Shown: one piece after another, positions 32,943-42,270 of the stretch
Layout of the letters: each line of letters begins with the position of its first letter
Numbering within the stretch: position 1 is the stretch's first letter
Assembly (NCBI RefSeq): GCF_027587175.1
Contig: NZ_JAPCID010000023.1
Location: forward strand, 42,913-106,912
Length of the DNA: 64,000 nucleotides
Direction: 5' to 3'
Origin: Solirubrobacter deserti
Lineage (GTDB): Bacteria > Actinomycetota > Thermoleophilia > Solirubrobacterales > Solirubrobacteraceae
Notes under the pieces: generated by a model
What the model was told of the DNA's origin: nothing
What the model saw: the letters and a program-made list of their open reading frames with translations, nothing else
The model's database searches: none
Translations under genes and position numbers: made by a program

Positions 32943-33285
32943 TCGCCGCGACCTCGCGCGGCAGCGAGATCGGGTCGAACGGCTTCGCGATCACGCCCGC
33001 CGCGCCCAGCGCCAACAGCGTGTCGTCCTCGCCCTTGGCCGTGAGGAAGATCACCGGCACGTCGTCGCCGAGCAGCGGGCGCAGCTGCTCGAGCGTGGCC
33101 GGGCCGTCGGTGTCGGGCATCATCACGTCAAGCAGGACGACGGCCGGCCGCGCCGCCGACGCCGCCCGCACCGCTTCCGCCGCCGACCCCGCGACGGTCA
33201 CGTCCCAGCCGCCGACGCGCTCGAGCGCCATCTTCGCGATCGCGCGGATGTCGGGCTCGTCGTCCACGAGCAGCAGGTAGCTCAA
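32929..33285 (-). CDS. Single-domain response regulator (receiver)
   Basis: 118 aa from TTG at 33285, which overlaps the stop of the histidine kinase gene as TTGA. It is a stand-alone CheY-like receiver: acidic pair Asp8/Asp9 in VDDEPD, phosphoacceptor Asp53 in LLDVMMPD, and VIFLTAKGED with the conserved Thr and Lys. No output domain is attached. It accepts phosphate from the adjacent kinase and could pass it to the HPt protein encoded divergently at 35.1 kb. It overlaps the fumarylacetoacetase gene by 14 bases at the 3' ends. Confidence 0.9.
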   Translation of the reverse strand: MSYLLLVDDEPDIRAIAKMALERVGGWDVTVAGSAAEAVRAASAARPAVVLLDVMMPDTDGPATLEQLRPLLGDDVPVIFLTAKGEDDTLLALGAAGVIAKPFDPISLPREVAAITAR

Positions 33286-35084
33286 GCCAGCGCCTCCGCC
33301 ACCGAGGCGTCCAGGTTCTCGGCGTCCACCTTCACCACCGGGAGGTCGAGCTCGACGCCGTCGAGCCCGGCGCCGGAGACGAGCACGAGCGCGAAGCCCT
33401 CCGCCTCGGCCAGCACCTCCGGGTCGTCGAACGTCTCCACGCGGCGCCCGAGCCGGCGCACGGCGCGCGCGAGCTGAGCGCGCCGCGGCGCGCGCCGGTC
33501 GTAGACGGCGACCGGCGGCTTGCCCTGCGGCAGCGGCAGCGTGATCCGGAACGTCGCGCCCGCCCCGGGCTCGCTCTCGGCCCAGATGCGGCCCGCGTGC
33601 TGCTCGATGATCGCGCGCGAGATCGGCAGCCCGAGGCCGGTGCCGCCCTTCTCGCGATGGTCGGACGCGTCGACCTGGCGGAAGCGCTCGAACACCGCTT
33701 CCAGCTGCTCGGGCGGGATGCCGCGCCCTTCGTCCATGACCGAGATCAGCACGTTGGCGCCGTGCGCCTTGACCATCGTGCGCACGGACGCGCCGGGTGG
33801 CGAGAACTTGATCGCGTTGCCGACGAGGTTCACCAGCGCCTGGACGATCCGATCGGGGTCCACGAACAGCTCCAGGTCCCCAGGCGCCTGCCACTCGAGC
33901 GCGACGCCGGCCGCGTCCGCCACGGGCTGGACGACCTGCGCCGTGGCCGCGAGCAGGTCGACGGGCGTGACGCTGCGCACCTCGAGCTCCACGCGGCCGG
34001 CGTGCAGGCGCTCGAGGTCCAGCGTCTCCTCGACCAGGCGCGTGAGCCGCTCGGTGTTCTCGCGCGCGATCCGCACCATGTCGGCGGCCTCGACCGACAG
34101 CTCGCCCGCGACGCCCGCCTCGAGCAGGCCGAGCGAGCCGCGGATGGAGGTGAGCGGCGTCTTGAGCTCGTGCCCGACGACGGACACGAGCTCGTCCTTG
34201 AGGCGCTCGACCTCCTTGCGCTCGGAGATGTCCTCGACCATCCCGATCGTCACGTCCGGCCGCCCATCGCGGTCGCGCAGGATCGAGGCCGTCAGCGCCG
34301 CCCAGAACCAGGTGCCGTCCGGCCGCACGTAGCGCTTCTCGCGCCGGTAGCGGTCGAGTTCACCGCTGAAGAGCTTGTCGACGTTGTCGCCCCCGCGGTC
34401 GGCCGGATGCGTGATCGCGGACACGGGGACCCCGCGCAGCTCGCCGGCGGGGATCTCGATCATGGCCGCGAACGCCCGGTTCGCCTCGACGATCCGGCCG
34501 CTCTCGTCGACCATCGTCATGCCGATCGCGGCCTCGTGGAAGACCGCCCGGAACCGCTGCTCGCTCTCACGCCAGCTGGCGAGTGCCTCGGAGAGGTCCT
34601 TGTGGTTGAGCTCGTCCTCCGCGATCCGGGCGATGTCGCGCAGCAGCGCGATCTCGGTCGCGCCAAGTTGACGCGGCTTGGTGTCGGCGATGCACACAGT
34701 GCCGACTCGGAAACCGGTCGCGGTCGTGATTGGTACGCCTGCGTAAAAGCGCAGGTACGGCGGACCGGTCACCACCCGCATGTGCGCGACCCGCGGATCG
34801 AGGTGGGTGTCGGGGATCACCAGCGGCTGCGGGCTCTCGATCGCGATCGAGCAGAACGACACGGCACGGTCGTCTTCGCTCCCCGTCAGCCCGATGCACG
34901 ACTTAAACCACTGACGTTCCTCGTCGACGAGTGACACGAGCGCGATCGGCACGTCGAACGCCGCGGAGGCGATCCGGGTGAGACGGTCGAAGCGCTCCTC
35001 CGGGGGCGTGTCGAGAATGTTCAGCGCCTGTAGAGCGCTGAGCCGGTCAGCCTCCAAAGTCCCTGCTGCAGCCACGATCGACAC
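33282..35084 (-). CDS. Hybrid-like sensor histidine kinase (GAF-PAS-HisKA-HATPase)
   Basis: 600 aa, no membrane helix, so it senses a cytosolic cue. Domains: GAF (about 25-160), PAS (175-290, ending in DISERKEVE), HisKA with His305 in VVGHELKTPLTS, HATPase with NLVGNAIKF (N box), DEGRGIPPE and GTGLGLPISRA (G boxes). The last about 75 residues (PPVAVYDRRAPRRAQLARAV onward) look like a decayed receiver without the phosphoacceptor. TTGA overlap with the receiver gene makes a coupled pair. The start is the ATG at 35084; the divergent HPt gene begins 24 bases away. Confidence 0.9.
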   Translation of the reverse strand: MSIVAAAGTLEADRLSALQALNILDTPPEERFDRLTRIASAAFDVPIALVSLVDEERQWFKSCIGLTGSEDDRAVSFCSIAIESPQPLVIPDTHLDPRVAHMRVVTGPPYLRFYAGVPITTATGFRVGTVCIADTKPRQLGATEIALLRDIARIAEDELNHKDLSEALASWRESEQRFRAVFHEAAIGMTMVDESGRIVEANRAFAAMIEIPAGELRGVPVSAITHPADRGGDNVDKLFSGELDRYRREKRYVRPDGTWFWAALTASILRDRDGRPDVTIGMVEDISERKEVERLKDELVSVVGHELKTPLTSIRGSLGLLEAGVAGELSVEAADMVRIARENTERLTRLVEETLDLERLHAGRVELEVRSVTPVDLLAATAQVVQPVADAAGVALEWQAPGDLELFVDPDRIVQALVNLVGNAIKFSPPGASVRTMVKAHGANVLISVMDEGRGIPPEQLEAVFERFRQVDASDHREKGGTGLGLPISRAIIEQHAGRIWAESEPGAGATFRITLPLPQGKPPVAVYDRRAPRRAQLARAVRRLGRRVETFDDPEVLAEAEGFALVLVSGAGLDGVELDLPVVKVDAENLDASVAEALA

Positions 35085-35108
35085 GCTACCCGCCTACCAT
35101 CCGTCGGG

Positions 35109-35402
35109 ATGCAGGAGACGGACGAGCTGCAGGCCGTGATCGCGGCGATGTGGGCGAACGCGCGGCCGCGGCTGCTCGCGCGGGTGGAAGCGCTGGAGGC
35201 CGCTGTGGCCGCCGACCTGCGGGACCCCGAGCGTGAGACGGCGCTGCTGCAGGCGCACACGCTGGTCGGCACGCTGGGGACCTTCGGCCGCCCCGTGGCG
35301 TCGGACTCGGCGCGCGCGGCGGAGGTCGCCCTGGAGGCGGGTGACCGGGACGCCGTCTGCGCCGCGGTCGAGAAGCTGCGCGCGCAGATCGAAGCGGACT
35401 AG
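35109..35402 (+). CDS. Histidine phosphotransfer (HPt) domain protein
   Basis: 97 aa. The motif QAHTLVGTLGTFG around His50 matches the HPt phosphotransfer His site (H-x-L-x-G-x-x-x-x-x-G), and the flanking helices fit a four-helix HPt bundle. It is divergent from the histidine kinase gene with 24 bases between starts, so it is a natural third partner for the kinase and receiver, forming a His-Asp-His relay. Its stop TAG shares CTAG with the convergent DedA gene. Phosphotransfer is inferred; HPt proteins are rare in actinobacteria. Confidence 0.7.
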   Translation: MQETDELQAVIAAMWANARPRLLARVEALEAAVAADLRDPERETALLQAHTLVGTLGTFGRPVASDSARAAEVALEAGDRDAVCAAVEKLRAQIEAD

Positions 35403-36091
35403 GTCCGCTTGCTGGCCACGTAGTACTGGCGCACGAACACCACGACGATCAACCCGAGGCCGAGGTAGAGCCCGTAGCGGGAGATCGCCTTCGCGATGTC
35501 CACCGCGTCCTGCCCCATCGCGTAGCCGAGCCCGATGCAGAGGCCGATCCACAGGCCTGAGCCGATCAGGTCCAGCAGCAGGAACACCCACAGCCGCATG
35601 CGCGTCCAGCCCGCGGCGGCGTAGATCAGCACGTTCGGGACGGGCTGGAAGTAGGCGATGATGATCGCCGCCCAGCCGAAGCGTTTGGTCAGCCGTTCGA
35701 GCCTTTGCGCGCGCTTCTCGGCCTTCGGGTGGTTGCCGATGAAGACGTCGATCGCGCGCTTGCCCCACCGCCGGCCGGCCCACCAGTACAGCCAGTCGAA
35801 CATCATCATCCCGGGGATCGAGACGAGGATCACCAGCGGCAGCGACGCCTCGCCGATCCGCACCATCCCGCCCAGCGTCACCATCCCGGACGCCGAGCCC
35901 TTGAGCAGGACGAGGATCCACGGGTGCGCGAGCAGCGTCGGCGTCAGCGGCATCAGCGCCAGCAGGTAGAGCCCGCTGGCCATGATCGCGCCGAGCAGGA
36001 ACTTGTCGGCGGGCTGCGCGCGACCCTCCCACGGGAGCGCGGGTGGCGGCGGCTCGGCCTTGCGCGGCAGTGCCGCCCCGTCCTCGCTCAT
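35399..36091 (-). CDS. DedA-family membrane protein
   Basis: 230 aa from ATG 36091, directly abutting the stop of the YcaQ gene. An N-terminal Pro-rich tail precedes about five hydrophobic stretches. DedA/SNARE-associated features include VSIPGMMMFDWLYWWAGRRW (the re-entrant helix region with acidic residue) and AYFQPVPNVLIYAAAGWTRM with the conserved Pro-Val-Pro and Gly residues. DedA proteins act as undecaprenyl-phosphate or phospholipid flippases and affect drug tolerance. As the last gene of the exporter/glycosylase operon, a link to drug resistance is plausible. Confidence 0.85.
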   Translation of the reverse strand: MSEDGAALPRKAEPPPPALPWEGRAQPADKFLLGAIMASGLYLLALMPLTPTLLAHPWILVLLKGSASGMVTLGGMVRIGEASLPLVILVSIPGMMMFDWLYWWAGRRWGKRAIDVFIGNHPKAEKRAQRLERLTKRFGWAAIIIAYFQPVPNVLIYAAAGWTRMRLWVFLLLDLIGSGLWIGLCIGLGYAMGQDAVDIAKAISRYGLYLGLGLIVVVFVRQYYVASKRT

Positions 36092-37306
36092 CTAGGCAAA
36101 GGTACTGCGCCAGGCCTCCGGGGCGGCGTGGATCTCCAGATTCGCCGCGCCCCGCCACGCGGCGAGCCGTTCGAGCTCGCGGCGGATCGCCTTCGGGAGC
36201 CGCGCGCCGCGCGGGACCTTCGGCTCGGCGTGGACGGTGTGCGCGACGAGCGTGTCCCGCTTGCGGTCCATGGCGAGGTCCACGCGGCCGACGAGCCGGT
36301 CGCCGTCGAGGATCGGGAGCACGAAGTAGCCCCAGCGGCGCTTCGGCCTGGGCACATAGATCTCGAGCCGGTGGTGGAAGCCGAACAGCGCCTCGGTGCG
36401 CGCGCGGTCGCACAGCAGGTTGTCGAACGGGCTCAGGAGCACGGTGCGGCCCTTGAAGTCGTCATTCAGGCGCTCGACGTCCTCGGCGCAGATCCACCAG
36501 TCCTCGCCCAGCCCTTCCACCGCCAGCGGCTCGATCACGCCCTCGCGGTGCAGCTCGGCGAGCACCTCGGGCAGGTCCGGGTAGCGCCCGCGCGTGAAGT
36601 GGGCGCGGATGTGCGGCACGCGCGCGGCGCCGAGCGCCTTGATCGCCAGCGGCGCGGCCCGGCGCGTGATCTCGCGGCCCTCGATCGGCTCGCGCGGCGC
36701 CTCGGCCGGCAGGCAGCGCTCCATCAGGTCCCAGACCCGCTGCGCGCCCTCGCGGCGGGAGATGCCGACCACGCCGCGCACCCACATCATGTCCAGCATC
36801 CGCGAGACGTTGCGGCCGGTCGTCCAGCCGCCGGACTCCCACGCGACGGTCGCGCGGTCCTCGAACGCGGTCGCGCGCGACGGACCGGCCTCGGTCAGCA
36901 CCTCGAGGATGTGCTCGCGCAGGCCCACCTCGCTGCCGTACCACGCGTTCACCCGCCGTTGCCACGCGCCGCCGCGGCCGTGCGGCCAATGGCGCATCTC
37001 CCACGCGTGCAGCGGCAGGTCCTCGCTGAGCACGTAGGACGCCTCGTGCGCCCAGTACTCGAACAGCGCGCGGTCCTCGTAGGCGAGCTGCTCGAACGCT
37101 CGCTCGTCGAACGCGCCGTGGCGGGAGAAGAGCACGAGCAGGTGGTTGCGGGCGACGACCGCGGTCGGGTCGAGCTGGAGGCAGCGCAGCGCGCGCACCG
37201 TCTCCAGCAGGTCCTGGGGTGTCGCCTTGCGGCGTGGGAGCGGGCCGTCGAGGCGCTGGTTGCGGATGGCGAGCCGGCGGACGGCCTGCGGTGTGGCGCG
37301 GAGCAC
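36092..37306 (-). CDS. YcaQ-family (HTH_42) DNA glycosylase
   Basis: 404 aa from GTG 37306. It belongs to the winged-helix HTH_42 family of interstrand-crosslink DNA glycosylases (E. coli YcaQ, Streptomyces AlkZ). The QxD catalytic motif CLQLDP (Gln44, Asp46) marks the YcaQ-like rather than the AlkZ-like (QxQ) branch. The conserved EYWAHEASYV follows near residue 85. The enzyme unhooks or excises alkylated bases, for example nitrogen-mustard-type crosslinks. It is encoded 4 bases after the ABC permease gene in a TetR-flanked operon, so exporter and repair enzyme are likely co-expressed. Confidence 0.88.
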   Translation of the reverse strand: MLRATPQAVRRLAIRNQRLDGPLPRRKATPQDLLETVRALRCLQLDPTAVVARNHLLVLFSRHGAFDERAFEQLAYEDRALFEYWAHEASYVLSEDLPLHAWEMRHWPHGRGGAWQRRVNAWYGSEVGLREHILEVLTEAGPSRATAFEDRATVAWESGGWTTGRNVSRMLDMMWVRGVVGISRREGAQRVWDLMERCLPAEAPREPIEGREITRRAAPLAIKALGAARVPHIRAHFTRGRYPDLPEVLAELHREGVIEPLAVEGLGEDWWICAEDVERLNDDFKGRTVLLSPFDNLLCDRARTEALFGFHHRLEIYVPRPKRRWGYFVLPILDGDRLVGRVDLAMDRKRDTLVAHTVHAEPKVPRGARLPKAIRRELERLAAWRGAANLEIHAAPEAWRSTFA

Positions 37307-37310
37307 CAGC

Positions 37311-38048
37311 TCAATTCTGGCGGAACAGGTAGGCGGCCGCGGCGCGTCCGACGACGATCCCCGCCGCGCACCAGGCGAACGCGATCCACAGCTCGTCGCC
37401 TACCGGGGTGCCCATCGTGAGCGCGCGCACCGAGTCGGCGATCGGCGTCACGGGCTGGTGCTCGGCGACCCACCGCAGGCCCGCGGGCATCGACTCGGCG
37501 GGCACGAACGCGCTCGACACGTAGGGCGCGAAGGCGGCGACGAACGTGATCGCGTTGGCGCCTTCGATCGTCTTGGCGAGCAGCCCGAACGCGGCCGCCA
37601 TCCAGCTGATCGCGACCATCAGTGCGAGCAGCAGCGCGGCCGCGGCGAGCCAGCGCGCCGGGTCGACCTCGGGTCGGAAGCCGGCGATCAGCGCGACGGC
37701 GATCACGAGGCTGGTGGAGACGACGTTGCGCGCCACGGACGCCGTGACGTGGCCGGTCAGCACGGCGCCGGACGGAATCGGCAACGTGCGGAAGCGGTCG
37801 ATCACGCCCGTGGTCATGTCGACCGCGACGGCGACCGCGGTGGACGCCGAGCCGAAGCCCGCGCACAGCACGATGATCCCCGGCACGACGTAGTCGACGT
37901 AGCGCCCGCCGGCGTCGATCGCGCCGCCGAACACGTAGACGAACATGAGCAGGATCGCGACGGGCAGCAGCACGGCGGTCAGCAGCGCGTCGATCGAGCG
38001 GACGCTGTGGCGCAGGCTGCGGCCGACGAAGGTGAGGCTGGCCGTCAT
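37311..38048 (-). CDS. ABC-2 type exporter permease
   Basis: 245 aa, six hydrophobic segments, with the ABC-2 pattern of a short N-terminal helix, FVYVFGGAIDAGGRYVDYVVPG and IDRFRTLPIPSGAV (the conserved cytosolic elbow), followed by TM helices and the last loop VRALTMGTPVG. It is the DrrB-type half-transporter membrane part. The ATG at 38048 overlaps the ATPase stop by 4 bases, so it is translated with its ATPase. Drug or lipid efflux from the cytosol is the likely role; the substrate is not known. Confidence 0.9.
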   Translation of the reverse strand: MTASLTFVGRSLRHSVRSIDALLTAVLLPVAILLMFVYVFGGAIDAGGRYVDYVVPGIIVLCAGFGSASTAVAVAVDMTTGVIDRFRTLPIPSGAVLTGHVTASVARNVVSTSLVIAVALIAGFRPEVDPARWLAAAALLLALMVAISWMAAAFGLLAKTIEGANAITFVAAFAPYVSSAFVPAESMPAGLRWVAEHQPVTPIADSVRALTMGTPVGDELWIAFAWCAAGIVVGRAAAAYLFRQN

Positions 38049-38872
38049 CGCGTCACCGCCAGGAACACGTCGTCCAGCGACGGTTGGTGGAGCTCGATGC
38101 GTTCGGCGTCCGGGTGGGCCTCCAGCGCGCGGCGGACGTCGTCTGGACCGTTCACCGGGATGCGCTGGGAGCGGTCGGCGAAGTGCAGCTCGAGCACCTC
38201 GCTCGCGATCCGGGCCTTCAACTCGGCGGCGGTGCCCTGCTCGATCACGCGACCGCCGTCGATCACGGCGATCCGCTGCGCGAGCCGGTCGGCCTCCTCC
38301 AGGTACTGCGTCGTGAGCAGGACGGTCACGCCCTCGTCGGCGAGCGTGGTCACGGCGTCCCAGACGGCGCGTCGCGAGCGGGGGTCCAGGCCCGTGGTCG
38401 GCTCGTCGAGGAAGAGCACCTGCGGGCGCTGGACCAGGCTCATCGCCAGGTCGAGCCGGCGCCGCATGCCGCCGCTGTAGGACTCCACCCGGCGGCCGGC
38501 GGCCTCGACCAGGTCGAAGCGCTCCAGCAGGTCGTCCGCGATGCCCTTCGGCGCGCCGCGCAGCCGGGCCATCATGCGCAGGTTCTCGGCGCCGGTGAGC
38601 ATGCCGTCCACCGCCGCCTCCTGGGCGGTGAGGCTGATCGCGGCGCGGACGGCGTTCGGCTCGCGGACGACGTGGTGGCCCGCGACGCGCGCCGTGCCGC
38701 CGTCGGGGGCGAGCAGGGTGGTGAGGATGCGGACGGTCGTCGTCTTGCCGGCGCCGTTCGGACCGAGCAGCGCGAACACCTCGCCGGCCTGCACCTGCAG
38801 GTCCACGCCGTCCAGGACCGTGGCGTTCCCGAAGCGCTTCCTCAGACCTTCGACCTCGATTGTGTATGGCAT
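38045..38872 (-). CDS. ABC-type multidrug exporter ATPase (DrrA-like)
   Basis: 275 aa. Walker A LLGPNGAGKTTT, ABC signature SYSGGMRRR, Walker B VLFLDEPTTGLD and the H-loop region TTQYLEEAD are intact; the Q in place of the usual His in the switch is typical of DrrA-like ATPases. The C-terminal extension (LELHFADRSQRIPV) also fits DrrA. The start ATG at 38872 lies inside one palindromic operator; a second in-frame ATG at 38891 lies in the duplicate. It pairs with the permease at 37311. Its divergent neighbour is a TetR-family repressor that probably represses this operon. Confidence 0.92.
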   Translation of the reverse strand: MPYTIEVEGLRKRFGNATVLDGVDLQVQAGEVFALLGPNGAGKTTTVRILTTLLAPDGGTARVAGHHVVREPNAVRAAISLTAQEAAVDGMLTGAENLRMMARLRGAPKGIADDLLERFDLVEAAGRRVESYSGGMRRRLDLAMSLVQRPQVLFLDEPTTGLDPRSRRAVWDAVTTLADEGVTVLLTTQYLEEADRLAQRIAVIDGGRVIEQGTAAELKARIASEVLELHFADRSQRIPVNGPDDVRRALEAHPDAERIELHQPSLDDVFLAVTR

Positions 38873-38896
38873 ACACAAGAGTGTACGGCATACACT
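38861..38896. promoter_or_regulatory. Tandem palindromic operators between ABC exporter and tetR-type gene
   Basis: Operator 1 TGTGTATGGCATACACA (38861-38877) and operator 2 AGTGTACGGCATACACT (38880-38896) are both palindromes; operator 1 is perfect apart from its centre. Centres are 19 bases apart, so TetR dimers could bind side by side. The exporter start codon lies in operator 1, and an extra in-frame ATG lies in operator 2. Binding would block both divergent promoters. Confidence 0.8.
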
Positions 38897-38902
38897 GCGG
38901 CT

Positions 38903-39520
38903 ATGGCAAGGGGGTTGAACGTCGAGCAGATCGTCGAGGCGGCGGTCGCGATCGCGGACGAGCAGGGGCTGGCCGCGGTCTCGATGGCGACAGTCGCCAA
39001 GCGCTGCGGGTTCACGACGATGTCGCTCTACCGGCACGTCGCCAGCAAGGACGAGCTCGTGTGGCGGATGGTCGACCGGGCGGTCGGCGTCGCCCCTGAG
39101 CTCGAGTACGACGGGTGGCGCGACGGGCTGTTCCAGTGGGGCCACGCGCTGATGGACCGGCTGCGCGAGCACCCGTGGGGGATCGACATCCCGATCATCG
39201 GCTCGCTGCCGACCTTCGCGCAGCTGTCGTGGCTCAACCGCGGGCTGGAGATCCTCGACGGGCACGTCGAGCACCCGGGCGAGGCGGCCGACCTCGTCCT
39301 GCTGCTCAACGGCTACGTGTTCTGGGCGCTGCGGCTGGAGGTCTCGCTCGCGGCCGCGCCGCCGACGCCGCTCGTCCCGCCCGACTTCGACCTCGAGGCG
39401 CTGCCCTACGTGGCGCGCGCGCTGAGCGTGGGCGGGTTCGAGGACGAGAGCTCGCCCGAGGAGAACTTCGTGCTCGGGCTCAACCGGACGCTGGACGGGA
39501 TCGCGGCCGCGTTGCGCTAG
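38903..39520 (+). CDS. TetR-family transcriptional regulator
   Basis: 205 aa. Helix-turn-helix at residues about 8-50 (VEQIVEAAVAIADEQGLAAV then FTTMSLYRHVASKDEL), typical TetR. The C-terminal ligand domain is of the TetR_C_11 kind, seen in regulators of drug-exporter ATPase operons. The ATG at 38903 lies only 7 bases after the second operator, suggesting a leaderless or very short 5' end. The adjacent DrrAB-like exporter, YcaQ glycosylase and DedA genes are the probable regulon. Its stop shares CTAG with the convergent sugar-binding gene. Confidence 0.9.
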   Translation: MARGLNVEQIVEAAVAIADEQGLAAVSMATVAKRCGFTTMSLYRHVASKDELVWRMVDRAVGVAPELEYDGWRDGLFQWGHALMDRLREHPWGIDIPIIGSLPTFAQLSWLNRGLEILDGHVEHPGEAADLVLLLNGYVFWALRLEVSLAAAPPTPLVPPDFDLEALPYVARALSVGGFEDESSPEENFVLGLNRTLDGIAAALR

Positions 39521-40478
39521 CCGTCGAGCCCGCGGCCGGTGCCGCCGAGCTTCCCGCGGACCTCCTCGAAGTACCGCTCGGCGTTCTCGGGCGTGACCAG
39601 CTTGGCGCCGGTATCGACGGTCGGCTTGACCTGCTCGTCATTGAGCGCCTTGATCGCCGATTCGACGCCGACCTTCGCCATGCCGTAGGGGTCCTGCGCG
39701 ATCGTCGCGTACATCTTGCCCTCGAGGATGCGCTGCGTGGCTTCCAGCGCGCCGTCGAAGCCGATCAGCTTGATCTGGTCGGTCTTCTTGCGCGCGGCGA
39801 TGGCCTCGATCGCGCCCAGCGCCATCTGGTCGTTGGCCGCGAACACCGCGTCGACGTCGGGGTTGGTCTGGAGGATGTCCTCCATCGCGCCGACGGCCTG
39901 CTCGCGGTCGAACTGGCCCGTCACCTCCTTGACGATCTTCGTCTTGGCGCCGGCCTTCTTGAGGCCTTCCTTGACGCCGTCGACGCGGTCGATGCCGACC
40001 TGCGAGCCCGGAATCCCGGACACGATCGCGAGCTCGCCCTCGTTCTTGAGCAGCTTGGCGATGTACTCGCCGGCCTTGACGCCGCCCTGCTTGTTCTCGG
40101 TGCCGACGTAGGCCGTCTTGGGCTTCCAGTCCTTGATGTCGGAGTCGAACAGCACGACCGGGATGCGGCGGGCGGCCTTCTCCAGCACGGGCTTGAGCAG
40201 ATCGCTGTCGGAGGGCGCGATGACGAGCGCGTCGACGTCCTGGGCGAGCAGGTTCTCGACGAGGTCGATCTGCTCGACGATCTCGGTGTCGGCGCCCGCG
40301 GCCTTCGTCAGCAGCTTGGCCTTGCCCTTGGCGCCGGCCTGCGCGCCCTTCTCGGTGTTGACCCAATACTCCTGGTTGAGCGACTTGGGCACGAAGCCGA
40401 TCTTCAGCTCGTCCTCGTCGGTGGGCGCGAGCTGGCCGCCGCAGCCCGTCAGCACGAGGGCGAGCGCCAGCAGCCGCT

Positions 40479-40482
<4 letters not shown>
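39517..40482 (-). CDS. Sugar ABC transporter substrate-binding lipoprotein (RbsB-like)
   Basis: 321 aa from GTG 40482. A lipoprotein signal with lipobox LVLTGC (Cys14) precedes a type I periplasmic binding protein of the ribose/galactose family: IGFVPKSLNQEYWVNTEKGAQ opens the fold, followed by VDALVIAPSDSDLLKPVL and DVDAVFAANDQMALGAIEAI and LIGFDGALEATQ. It captures a sugar outside the membrane for the permease and ATPase encoded upstream; GTG overlaps the ATPase stop by 4 bases. The convergent TetR gene shares its CTAG stop. Sugar identity unknown. Confidence 0.9.
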
Positions 40483-41215
<733 letters not shown>

Positions 41216-41219
<4 letters not shown>

Positions 41220-42229
41220 TCGTCCTGCCCCCGGATCGTGCGGAAGCGCTCTTCGAGCCGGCGCCTGAACACGTCGAGCTCGACGGCCACCACGACGATC
41301 ACCCCGATCGCGATGAGCTGCACGTAGGTGGAGACGTTGAGCAGGTTGAGGCCGTTGTTGATCACGCCGAAGATCAGCACGCCGACGATCGCGCCCCCGA
41401 CCGTGCCACGGCCGCCGAAGAAGGACGCGCCGCCGATGATCACGGCGGAGATCGCGGCGAGCTCGTCCAGCTGGCCGGCGCTCGGGTAGCCCGCGTTGGT
41501 GCGGCCGGCGGTGATCACGCCCGCGAGGCCGGCGGCCAGGCCGGAGAAGATGAAGACGCTGATGATGACCCTGTCGACCGGGATGCCCAGCCGTCGCGCC
41601 GCTTCCTTGTCCGCGCCGACCAGGTAGATCCAGCGTCCCCACTGCAGCTTCGCGAGCAGCACGTAGGCGAGCAGACCGAAGACCGCGACGATGATGATCG
41701 GCACCGGGATCGGGCCGAGCTCACCGCCGCCCGCCGTCTGCACGATGCCCGGCATGCCCGGCATCGGCGCGCCGTCGGACAGCATCAGCGCGAGGCCGCG
41801 CGCCGCGTTGAGCGTGGCGAGCGTCGGGATGAACGCGTGCGGCATGCGGCCCTTGACGAGCATGATCCCGTTCAGCGCGCCGACCGCCGCGCCGGTGAGC
41901 AGCATCATCGGGATCACGAGCGGGCCGCCGAAGTCCCACCCGTACGCGAGCGCGCCCGTGACGGTGCACAGCGCGAGCACCGAGCCGACGGACAGGTCGA
42001 TCCCGCCGACGAGCACCACGAACAGCTGCCCGATCGCCAGGCACGCGAGCGGCGCCACTTGCACCGCGATGTTCGAGAGGTTGTCGCCGGTCATGAAGAA
42101 CGGCGACGCGAGCGTCATGATCGCGATCAGCAGGACCAGGATCAGCGCGGGCCCGAAGCGGATGACCCGCAGCGACAGGTTGAGACTGCGTTCCCCGGCG
42201 GAGGGCGAAGACGCGGCAGCGGTGGCCAT
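41216..42229 (-). CDS. Sugar ABC transporter permease (RbsC-like)
   Basis: 337 aa with eight to ten membrane helices. Hallmarks of the RbsC/XylH family: ASPFFMTGDNLSNIAVQ, VLVGGIDLSVGSVLAL and RTNAGYPSAGQLDELAAISA followed by GGASFFGGRGTVGGAIVGV. It forms the inner-membrane channel for a sugar bound by the lipoprotein of the same operon. First gene of the importer operon, divergent from a PfkB-family kinase. The 41-base gap holds a short palindrome that may be the operator. Start is the ATG at 42229. Confidence 0.92.
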
Positions 42230-42233
42230 GGCG

Positions 42234-42250
42234 ACGGGTTCTGTACCCGT
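42234..42250. promoter_or_regulatory. Palindrome between sugar importer and PfkB kinase genes
   Basis: ACGGGT-TCTGT-ACCCGT is a 6-bp inverted repeat with a 5-base spacer inside the 41-base divergent gap, well placed to bind a repressor acting on both genes. No dedicated regulator gene is adjacent, so the protein would be encoded elsewhere. Confidence 0.5.
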
Positions 42251-42270
42251 TGTCGCGTAGGCTGAGACCA

